This document shows positions 1 through 5,000 of a DNA stretch of 5,056 nt, piece after piece. Source of the DNA: Bacillota bacterium (GTDB taxonomy: Bacteria > Bacillota_E > JAJZYS01 > JAILZS01). The first letter of the stretch is position 1. Every line of letters starts with the position of its first letter. A model generated the notes under the pieces. That model was not told the origin of the DNA and made no database searches. It was given only the letters and a program-made list of their open reading frames with translations. A program made the translations under genes and the position numbers. The stretch covers positions 1 through 5,056 of the forward strand of contig JAKASY010000214.1 in NCBI GenBank assembly GCA_021817625.1. The letters are read 5' to 3'.

Positions 1-959
1 CCAACGGCCTCGTGCGGCGGGGGCGGCAGGTGTTCGTGGCGGTGCCCGAAGGCAAGGCGGTGGCCTACCCCCTCCAGGCCGAGGTCGTGCGCGTCGGCGC
101 CCCCGAGGGCCCGGGCCTCCCTGCCGCCGACGTGGCGATCACGGACTTCTATACCACCGTGGCGCCTGCGCTCACGGCGTACGGGCCGCAGCGCACGCTG
201 CGACTGTCGCTCGGCTTCGAGCCGCTCTGGGCGGCCGACTGGGAGGCGGCGGTGCAGACCTACCGGCCGGACGTGCGCACGATCGCGATCTCGTCCTGGC
301 TGGCGAGCCTGATCCGGGACGCGACAGGCGTCGAGGTGGCGGGCATCGCCCACCCTGGGGTGGACCACCGCGTGTTTCGCCCGGGTCCCAGCGACGGCCC
401 CGGTCGCCGCCCCGGTCGGAGGGTGTTCTACGTCGGCCGCGCTGTCTCGCAGGGCTACGCGTTCAAGGGCGGCAGCGACTTCTGGCAGGCAGTGGCGCTC
501 GTACGCCGTCGCATGCCCGACCTCGAGGTCGAGGTGGCGGCCACCGACGGCGTCCTCGACGACGCGCCGGACGGCGCCTTCCGAGCGCTCGAGGACCTGG
601 ACGACGCGGCCCTGGCCGAGGCGTACCGGCGCGCCGACGTGTTCGTCTCGAGCTCGTGGTTCGAGGGCTTCGGCCTGCCGGCACTGGAGGCCATGGCGTC
701 GGGCACGCCCGTCGTGGCCACGGACTCGGGCGGCATCCGGGACCTGGTCGCGGGCGGCGCGGCCGCGCTCGTCGTACCCGCTCGCAACCCCACGGCCCTG
801 GCTCTGGCCATCCAGCGCGTGCTCTCCGATCCCGATGTGCACGGCCGCCTTGCCCGCGCGGGTGTGGCGGTCGCCCAGGCCTTCAGCTGGGAGCGGCTTG
901 CGGCGGAGGTCGACGCCCATGTCGAGGCGATCGTCGCCGCACACGGTCGCGCGCGTTAG
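1..959 (+). CDS. GT4-family glycosyltransferase, 5'-truncated by window edge
   Basis: Retaining, nucleotide-sugar-dependent glycosyltransferase of the GT-B fold (GT4-like), expected to act at the cytoplasmic face of the membrane in glycan assembly. The reading frame is open from base 3 and begins NGLVRRGRQVFVAV, which looks like the first helix and second strand of the N-terminal Rossmann domain. The true start and first strand therefore lie upstream, and the GTG at 12 is internal. Counting from that GTG, the C-terminal donor-binding domain starts near residue 137 (VFYVGR). R143 and K152 (FKGG) sit where the phosphate-binding Arg and Lys are usually found. The EX7E motif is intact (E218 and E226 in WFEGFGLPALEAM), followed by GTPVVATDSGG. 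The gene ends at TAG 957-959, and 189 nt separate it from the next gene. The family call is firm; donor, acceptor and linkage cannot be read from the sequence. Confidence 0.93.
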   Translation, partial: NGLVRRGRQVFVAVPEGKAVAYPLQAEVVRVGAPEGPGLPAADVAITDFYTTVAPALTAYGPQRTLRLSLGFEPLWAADWEAAVQTYRPDVRTIAISSWLASLIRDATGVEVAGIAHPGVDHRVFRPGPSDGPGRRPGRRVFYVGRAVSQGYAFKGGSDFWQAVALVRRRMPDLEVEVAATDGVLDDAPDGAFRALEDLDDAALAEAYRRADVFVSSSWFEGFGLPALEAMASGTPVVATDSGGIRDLVAGGAAALVVPARNPTALALAIQRVLSDPDVHGRLARAGVAVAQAFSWERLAAEVDAHVEAIVAAHGRAR

Positions 960-1005
960 CGACACCGGCATCGGCGGCCTGGCGCGTTGGCCGGGGACCC
1001 GAGCC

Positions 1006-1034
1006 GGAACACCTCGTCCCGGTCTGCATACGGT
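1006..1034 (+). promoter_or_regulatory. Weak candidate promoter for the downstream operon
   Basis: GGAACA (1006-1011) and TACGGT (1029-1034) are separated by 17 nt, a normal -35/-10 spacing. TACGGT fits the loose TAnnnT -10 pattern of GC-rich bacteria, but GGAACA matches TTGACA at only three of six positions. The position, roughly 110 nt before the dehydrogenase start, is reasonable. In GC-rich DNA such a match can easily be chance, so this is only a lead. Confidence 0.15.
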
Positions 1035-1114
1035 TGGGACGCGCACTGCCGCGCAGGCCACGCCCGCCGCGCATCGACCTTGGGGGGCGCCTCACGGCAG
1101 CGGCGCACAACCCA

Positions 1115-1130
1115 CCGCGGCCAACCGCGG
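1115..1130 (+). promoter_or_regulatory. Hairpin directly upstream of the dehydrogenase ribosome binding site
   Basis: CCGCGG (1115-1120) and CCGCGG (1125-1130) flank the 4-nt loop CCAA. Because CCGCGG is its own reverse complement, the two copies can pair into a 6-bp all-GC stem. They also form a direct repeat of about 10 nt (1111-1120 and 1121-1130, one mismatch). The hairpin ends one base before the AAGGAGGG ribosome binding site, so it could affect initiation at 1149. Alternatively it is a double binding site, or chance. Confidence 0.3.
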
Positions 1131-1131
1131 G

Positions 1132-1139
1132 AAGGAGGG
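1132..1139 (+). promoter_or_regulatory. Strong Shine-Dalgarno deciding the GTG start at 1149
   Basis: AAGGAGGG ends 9 nt before the GTG at 1149 and is close to the ideal anti-16S match. It places the dehydrogenase start at 1149 and not at the earlier in-frame ATG at 987, which has no comparable signal and would add 54 residues unlike any dehydrogenase N-terminus. Confidence 0.8.
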
Positions 1140-1148
1140 ACCCGGGTC

Positions 1149-2504
1149 GTGCCATCGACGCTCGCCGAAGAGCTGGCGCAGGGTGGAGCCCGCGTGGCGG
1201 TGATCGGCGCCGGCTATGTGGGCTTGGCCATGGCGGTCGCGTGCGCCGAGGCGGGATACGACGTGGTCTGCCACGACATCGACCGCCGTCGGGTGGCCGA
1301 GATCGCCGCCGCCCGCTCGCCGGTCGAGACGGTCGACTCCGCCCGGCTGCGCGCCGTCCTCGACCGGGGTGCGCTCACGGCCACGGCGGAGGCATCGGCC
1401 ATCTCGGGCTCGACCGTGGCTGTGATCTGCGTGCCCACCCCGCTCGCGCCGGGTGACGTGCCGGACACCACGCACCTCGAGGCCGCGGCGCGCACGCTCG
1501 GCAGGCACCTCGCCGCGCCCTGCCTCGTGATCGTGGAGAGCACGAGCTACCCGGGCAGCATCCGGGAGGTCGTCCTGCCGTCTCTGGCGGAGCGGCTTGG
1601 CCGGGTGGGCGAGGACTTCTACCTCGCGTGCGTGCCCGAGCGCATTGACCCTGGCAGCCGCAGCTTCTCGCTCGTCAACACCCCTCGCCTCGTCGGTGGC
1701 GTGAGCGAGGCCTGCACCGACCATGCCACAGCGCTGTATCGACGTCTGGGCGTGCCCGTTCACCCGGTGGCGAGCCCCGAGGTGGCCGAGACGGCCAAGC
1801 TCCTCGAGAACGCGTTCCGGTGCGTGAACATCGCCCTGGTCAACGAGGTCATGCGACTGTGCGACGCGCTGTCGGTCGAGGTGGACGCCGTGATCGAGGC
1901 CGCCGCCACCAAGCCCTTCGGATACATGCGCTTCGACCCGGGTGTGGGCGTGGGCGGCGAATGCATCCCGGTCGACCCGCGCTACCTTGCCTGGCGGGGC
2001 CGTCGAGACCATCTTCCCCTGCCGCTCGTGGAGCTTGCCCTTGACGTCAACGCCGCCATGCCGGCCTATGCGGCCGGGCAGGTGAAGCAGGCCCTCAACG
2101 CCCGTGGCTTGGCCGTGTGCGGCGCGCGGGTGCTCGTATGCGGCGTCGCCTACAAGCCCAACGTCGGCGACGTCCGGAACGCGCCGGCCCTGCGCATCAT
2201 CGAGCTGCTCGCCGCGGACGGCGCGACCGTCTCCTACCACGACCCGCACGTGCCCGAAATTGTCGTCGCGGATCGCACGCTTTCGTCTACGTCGCTCAAC
2301 GACGAGGCTGTGCGCGCCGCCGACCTCGTGGCGCTCGCGACCCGCCACGACGGCGTCGACCACGCCTGGCTTGGGCGCACCGCCCGCGCGTTCGTCGACC
2401 TGACCCGGCGCCGGTTGGACGAGGCGTCACCGCGCGCGGTGCCCAAGCATAGCACTGGCCCGGACCCAGACCCGCATCCGCGTTCCGCGAGGGAGGACTC
2501 GTGA
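1149..2504 (+). CDS. Nucleotide-sugar 6-dehydrogenase, WbpA/TviB-like (UDP-GlcNAc or UDP-glucose dehydrogenase)
   Basis: Cytoplasmic enzyme that oxidises C6 of a UDP-sugar in two NAD-dependent steps to give a UDP-uronic acid. From the GTG at 1149 it has 451 residues, near the family norm. The N-terminal Rossmann domain shows GAGYVG (20-25) and the VCVPTP strand (93-98). ESTSYPG (130-136) and VPERIDPGS (162-170) follow. K216 and N221 lie in ETAKLLENAF. The catalytic Cys is C272 in GGECIPVDPRYL, with D276 nearby. The C-terminal domain has GVAYKPNVGDVRNAP (332-346). The PERIDPG and CIPVDPxYL wording points to the UDP-GlcNAc dehydrogenase (WbpA/TviB) group, not the Ugd/TuaD group, which has CFPKD. 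Most relatives have His where this has Glu before the Cys. The last 30 or so residues are polar, Pro/Asp-rich and probably disordered. Its stop overlaps the next start by one base. Exact substrate is inferred, so no symbol is given. Confidence 0.93.
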   Translation: MPSTLAEELAQGGARVAVIGAGYVGLAMAVACAEAGYDVVCHDIDRRRVAEIAAARSPVETVDSARLRAVLDRGALTATAEASAISGSTVAVICVPTPLAPGDVPDTTHLEAAARTLGRHLAAPCLVIVESTSYPGSIREVVLPSLAERLGRVGEDFYLACVPERIDPGSRSFSLVNTPRLVGGVSEACTDHATALYRRLGVPVHPVASPEVAETAKLLENAFRCVNIALVNEVMRLCDALSVEVDAVIEAAATKPFGYMRFDPGVGVGGECIPVDPRYLAWRGRRDHLPLPLVELALDVNAAMPAYAAGQVKQALNARGLAVCGARVLVCGVAYKPNVGDVRNAPALRIIELLAADGATVSYHDPHVPEIVVADRTLSSTSLNDEAVRAADLVALATRHDGVDHAWLGRTARAFVDLTRRRLDEASPRAVPKHSTGPDPDPHPRSAREDS

Positions 2505-2506
2505 TG
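2491..2506 (+). promoter_or_regulatory. Ribosome binding site and TGATG junction deciding the small-gene start
   Basis: GGGAGG (2491-2496) lies 7 nt before ATG 2504-2506, which overlaps the dehydrogenase TGA (2502-2504) by one base. The in-frame GTG at 2501 is only 4 nt from the same signal and is less likely. The 11 nt GGGAGGACTCG recur exactly at 2799-2809 before the epimerase with the same spacing to its ATG, which supports ATG 2504 as the start. Confidence 0.7.
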
Positions 2507-2767
2507 TTCGGTTGGCTTCGCAGGCTGTTGTGGCGTCTCAACCTCGTGGGTGGATCGACGCCAGTGGTCGCGCGCGCGTCGGCCACAGCCCCCCCCGCCG
2601 AGCCCGCGCCTGCCATCGTTTCGCTTGCCGGCAGGGTCGGGACCGCGCCCAAGACCGGTCCGGGCACCGCGCCGGGCGAGGGGCCGGGCACCGCGCCCAA
2701 GACCGGCCCGGGCACCGCCCCGGGCGAAGGACCCGGGACGGCTGGGGGAGGGGCGCTGGCCGCCTAG
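2504..2767 (+). CDS. Small unrecognised protein: amphipathic Trp/Arg N-terminus plus TAPxxGPG repeats
   Basis: I do not recognise this 87-residue protein. Residues 1-15 (MFGWLRRLLWRLNLV) would form an amphipathic helix with W4, L5, L8, L9 and L12 opposed by R6, R7 and R11. That suggests peripheral membrane attachment; it is too short and charged for a classical signal peptide. Residues 18-46 are Ala/Pro/Val-rich. Residues 47-78 are four 8-residue units alternating TAPKTGPG and TAPGEGPG, and the protein ends TAGGGALAA. The tail is probably disordered. Evidence for translation: a good ribosome binding site, a TGATG junction with the dehydrogenase, and six base differences between the repeat copies that are all synonymous in this frame. 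The epimerase follows 44 nt after the stop. A role as a membrane-bound accessory or scaffold of the glycan enzymes is speculation. A degenerate or non-functional ORF remains possible. Confidence 0.6.
   Translation: MFGWLRRLLWRLNLVGGSTPVVARASATAPPAEPAPAIVSLAGRVGTAPKTGPGTAPGEGPGTAPKTGPGTAPGEGPGTAGGGALAA
2642..2737 (+). repeat. In-frame tandem repeat, 4 x 24 nt (2 x 48 nt)
   Basis: Four 24-nt units lie at 2642-2665, 2666-2689, 2690-2713 and 2714-2737, arranged A-B-A-B. A encodes TAPKTGPG and B encodes TAPGEGPG. The two A copies differ by one base (GGT/GGC) and the two B copies by five (GCG/GCC, GAG/GAA, GGG/GGA, CCG/CCC, GGC/GGG). Every difference is a synonymous third-position change in the frame of the 2504 gene. 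The pattern fits duplication of a 48-nt block followed by selection on the peptide. Confidence 0.9.
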
Positions 2768-2797
2768 CCCCGAAGGTTTGTCCCGGTGAACGGGGGC

Positions 2798-2804
2798 GGG
2801 GAGG
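2798..2804 (+). promoter_or_regulatory. Shine-Dalgarno deciding the epimerase start at 2812
   Basis: GGGGAGG ends 7 nt before ATG 2812. The protein from this ATG begins MRVLITGGAGFIG, the canonical SDR N-terminus. Earlier in-frame starts would add up to 100 low-complexity residues read out of frame through the small gene. Confidence 0.85.
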
Positions 2805-2811
2805 ACTCGAC

Positions 2812-3753
2812 ATGCGGGTCTTGATCACGGGCGGTGCCGGCTTCATCGGTTCCAACCTCGCCCGACGCCTCGCGCCCGAGCACGAGGTGACGGCTCTCGA
2901 CACCGCGGCCGGCGCGCCGGCGGAAACGCCCGACGGCGCGCCCGTCCGTGTCGTGCGGGCGGACGTGCGCGACGCCGCGGCCGTGGACGCGGCGGTCGCG
3001 TCGAGCGACGCGGTGTTCCACCTGGCTGCGGTCGTCGGGGTGCCCAATGCCATGGCCCACCAGTGGGATAGCATCACGACGACCGCTGTCGGCACCGTCA
3101 ACGTGCTCCTGGCGGCCAGGCGGCACGGTGCCCAGGTGCTGATCGCGTCCAGCTCCGCGGTCTACGGCAAGATCGGGGTCGCGCGGGTGCGCGAGACCGA
3201 CGACATCCACCTCGGCAACACGGACCGTCCCGCCTGGACGTACTCCGCCGCCAAGCTGGTCGAGGAGCTCCTCGCGCTGGCCGCGCACCGGGAGTCCGAC
3301 GTGCCCGTGAAGGTGGTGCGCCTGTTCAACGTGATCGGGCCGGGCCAGACGGGCGCGTACGGCATGGTCGTGCCGCGGCTCGTCGACCAGGCGCTGGCGG
3401 GCCAGCCGCTCACCGTATACGGCGACGGCACGCAGACCCGCACGTTCGTCGATGTCGAGGACGCGCTCGACGGTCTGCTGGCGGTGTGGCGCGAAGGCGA
3501 GTGGGGCCGTCCGTACAACGTCGGCGGCACGGCGGAGGTGCGCATCGTGGACCTGGCCGAGCGCGTGCGGGAGCTGTGCCGGTCCGCATCGCCGATCCGG
3601 TTTGTGCCCTTCGCCGACGTCTACGGCCCGGCGTTCGAGGAGACCCCGCGGCGGGCGCCCGACATCTCGCGTCTGCGCACCCTGGGCTATTCGCCCAAGC
3701 GCCCCCTGGACGAGACCCTCGGTCTCATCGTTCAGTGGCGGCGCGGGCGGTGA
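2812..3753 (+). CDS. Extended-SDR NAD-dependent nucleotide-sugar epimerase/dehydratase
   Basis: Cytoplasmic NAD(P)-dependent enzyme acting on a nucleotide sugar, most likely a C4 epimerase in the UDP-glucose/UDP-hexuronate group. It has 313 residues, normal for the family. The cofactor motif is TGGAGFIG (6-13). D30 at the end of strand 2 favours NAD over NADP. DVRD (51-54) and HLAA (70-73) follow. The active site has the Ser run S113-S115 in ASSSAVYG, with Y144 and K148 in YSAAK. Substrate-domain motifs are RLFNVIGPGQTGAYGMVVPR (170-189), VYGDGTQTRTFVDVEDA (202-218) and YNVGG (235-239). The C-terminal RRAPDISRLRTLGYSP is typical of epimerase-like members. It lies 44 nt after the small gene, and its stop overlaps the next start. 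Next to a WbpA/TviB-like dehydrogenase it could convert the UDP-uronic acid to its 4-epimer, as TviC/WbpP does, but it is not an obvious close TviC relative. A UDP-xylose synthase-type decarboxylase is an alternative. Confidence 0.92.
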   Translation: MRVLITGGAGFIGSNLARRLAPEHEVTALDTAAGAPAETPDGAPVRVVRADVRDAAAVDAAVASSDAVFHLAAVVGVPNAMAHQWDSITTTAVGTVNVLLAARRHGAQVLIASSSAVYGKIGVARVRETDDIHLGNTDRPAWTYSAAKLVEELLALAAHRESDVPVKVVRLFNVIGPGQTGAYGMVVPRLVDQALAGQPLTVYGDGTQTRTFVDVEDALDGLLAVWREGEWGRPYNVGGTAEVRIVDLAERVRELCRSASPIRFVPFADVYGPAFEETPRRAPDISRLRTLGYSPKRPLDETLGLIVQWRRGR

Positions 3754-5000
3754 GCGCCGGCGCGGGGCCGGCGCGCCCCCTTCGCATCCTCCTCGCCACG
3801 TACTGGTCGCTGCCGCACGTCGGGGGCGTCAGCAGCTTCGTCGACCTGGTCTCGCAGGAGCTGCGCCAGCAGGGCCACGCCGTGGACGTCCTGGGACACA
3901 GCGAGGACATGGAGCGCGTGTGGGTGACGAACACGGGGCGCTACGTGGAGAAGAAGCCCGTCAAGGACGTCGTGTACGCGACCATGCTCCGCTTCTTCAA
4001 TGAGCGCCTCCCTCTCGTCGATCCTTGGATTCGGTGGCGGGAGATCGAGCGCTACACCTTTGAAATGTGCTGCCTCGCATTCGGCGTGCAGAACTACGAC
4101 ATCATCCACACCCAGGACATCGTCTCGACCCGGGCGATCTCCCGCGTGCGCGACCCGCGCACGGCGCACGTGGCCACGATCCATGGCCTTCTCGCCACCG
4201 AGTACCTGGCCAGCGGCGAGGTCCCGAGCCGCCAGTCCATGCCCTTCGCCTATGCCCGGGCCGAGGAGTATTACGGGTGCACGTCCGCCGACCTGACGAT
4301 GGTGCCCGCGGCGTGGCTCCGGGAGCGCATGGCCGCCGAGTGCGGCGTGCCGGCGGGGGGCCTGAGGGTGGTGCCGTATGGCATGGACGTGGAGGCTGTG
4401 CTCGCGCGCAGCCGGCGCCTGCCAGAGGCGGTCTCCGGCAACCGGCGCCGTCTCACGCTGGTCTGCCCTGCGCGCATGGTGAGCGTGAAGGGCCACCGGG
4501 TGCTCCTCGAGGCCGTGGCCGAGCTCAGCCGCGAGTTCTCGCTCACGCTCTGGCTGGCGGGCGACGGCCCGCTTCGGCCCGAGCTCGAGGCCCTGACGGC
4601 CGAGCGCGACCTGGAGGACGTCGTGCAGTTCCTCGGGCCGCGAGGCGACGTGCCGGCCCTTCTGCGCATGGCCGATATCGTCGTCTTGCCGTCGATCCAG
4701 GACACGCTGCCGTTCACGGTCATGGAAAGCCAGGTGGTTGGCACGCCGATCGTCGCCTCGCGCACGGGAGGCATTCCCGAGATGATCCAGGACGGGCGGA
4801 CCGGGCTCCTGGCCGAACCGGGCGACGGCCGGGACCTCGCGGCCAAGCTGCGGCGCCTTTTGCGCGACGGCCGGCTCAGGCGCGAGCTGGGCGAGGCAGA
4901 GCGCGCGTACGGCCAGGCCGCCTGGGCGCCCGCCCGCCTGATCGAGCGCCTGCTTGCAGCGTACCGGGAGGCCCTTGCGAGAAGGGGTGGGTCGGCATGA
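3750..5000 (+). CDS. GT4-family glycosyltransferase
   Basis: Second GT-B, GT4-type retaining glycosyltransferase, 416 residues from GTG 3750. The N-terminal domain shows LRILLATYW (11-19) and the acceptor-side glycine loop HVGGVSSF (23-30), followed by a conserved-looking block DPWIRWREIERYTFE (91-105), YDIIHTQD (116-123) and TIHG (143-146). The C-terminal donor domain has CPARMVSVKGH (239-249; R242, K247), LAGDGPL (269-275) and VGTPIVASRTGGIPEMI (330-346). In the EX7E position the first acid is D318, not Glu; the second is E326 (DTLPFTVME). The start overlaps the epimerase stop as GTGA with no good ribosome binding site, so initiation is probably by translational coupling. An alternative GTG at 3735 would add five residues. 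I recall similar N-terminal blocks in Firmicutes glycosyltransferases, which is memory and not a search. Sugar specificity is unknown. Confidence 0.93.
   Translation: MSAGAGPARPLRILLATYWSLPHVGGVSSFVDLVSQELRQQGHAVDVLGHSEDMERVWVTNTGRYVEKKPVKDVVYATMLRFFNERLPLVDPWIRWREIERYTFEMCCLAFGVQNYDIIHTQDIVSTRAISRVRDPRTAHVATIHGLLATEYLASGEVPSRQSMPFAYARAEEYYGCTSADLTMVPAAWLRERMAAECGVPAGGLRVVPYGMDVEAVLARSRRLPEAVSGNRRRLTLVCPARMVSVKGHRVLLEAVAELSREFSLTLWLAGDGPLRPELEALTAERDLEDVVQFLGPRGDVPALLRMADIVVLPSIQDTLPFTVMESQVVGTPIVASRTGGIPEMIQDGRTGLLAEPGDGRDLAAKLRRLLRDGRLRRELGEAERAYGQAAWAPARLIERLLAAYREALARRGGSA
3754..3774 (+). promoter_or_regulatory. Perfect 8-bp GC hairpin in the first codons of the second glycosyltransferase
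   Basis: GCGCCGGC (3754-3761) and GCCGGCGC (3767-3774) are exact reverse complements around the 5-nt loop GCGGG. The stem starts immediately after the epimerase stop codon and covers codons 2 to 9 of the next gene. No T tract follows, so it is not an intrinsic terminator. Together with the missing Shine-Dalgarno it could block free ribosome entry and make translation depend on ribosomes arriving from the epimerase gene. That role is inferred. Confidence 0.4.
4981..4987 (+). promoter_or_regulatory. Shine-Dalgarno for the last, incomplete gene
   Basis: GAAGGGG lies 9 nt before ATG 4997, inside the last codons of the second glycosyltransferase. With the ATGA stop/start overlap it supports a real start at 4997. 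Confidence 0.5.

Larger units (their letters stand above)
960..1148 (+). other. Intergenic gap, the only long non-coding stretch
   Basis: These 189 nt separate the first glycosyltransferase from the dehydrogenase. Open frames cross the gap, but none has a plausible start signal or recognisable protein. It holds a weak inverted repeat (CGGCC 975-979 with GGCCG 989-993, 9-nt loop), a hairpin at 1115-1130 and the dehydrogenase ribosome binding site. No T-rich tract follows either inverted repeat, so no intrinsic terminator is supported. The gap is the natural place for a promoter of the downstream operon, but only a weak candidate is visible. Confidence 0.6.

Noticed and set aside
12..14. GTG at 12 as the true start of the first glycosyltransferase
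   Set aside because: The frame is open to the window edge, and the residues around it match the interior of the N-terminal domain (LVRRGRQVFV). A complete enzyme needs upstream strand 1 and its glycine loop.
975..993. Possible terminator after the first glycosyltransferase
   Set aside because: The stem is only 5 bp with a 9-nt loop and no T tract, so it does not meet the pattern of an intrinsic terminator.
987..1148. N-terminal extension of the dehydrogenase from ATG 987
   Set aside because: The 54 extra residues are low-complexity Arg/Ser/Gly sequence unlike the family. A strong Shine-Dalgarno sits just before GTG 1149, and family length fits the later start.
656..1456. 266-codon plus-strand frame across the first gene end, the gap and the dehydrogenase start
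   Set aside because: It overlaps two real genes in a different frame, and its product is almost entirely Arg, Gly, Ala and Pro without motifs. It is a GC-rich shadow frame.
1092..2363. 423-codon open frame on the minus strand
   Set aside because: It lies opposite the well-supported dehydrogenase gene, and its translation is Arg/His/Gly-rich without family motifs. Long antisense frames are expected in GC-rich coding DNA.
2501..2503. GTG 2501 as start of the small gene
   Set aside because: It is only 4 nt from the Shine-Dalgarno. ATG 2504 has 7-nt spacing, identical to the epimerase start with the same leader.
2642..2737. Tandem repeat as a CRISPR array or mobile-element end
   Set aside because: The units are contiguous with no spacers, in frame and protein coding. 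No terminal inverted repeats or transposase are nearby.
2512..2811. 100-residue extension of the epimerase from TTG 2512
   Set aside because: It reads the repeat region in a frame where the synonymous pattern disappears. The canonical SDR N-terminus starts at ATG 2812 with its own ribosome binding site.
3486..3749. 88-residue extension of the second glycosyltransferase
   Set aside because: It overlaps the epimerase coding region out of frame and gives Arg/Ala-rich residues with no glycosyltransferase features. The GTGA overlap at 3750 is a typical coupled start.
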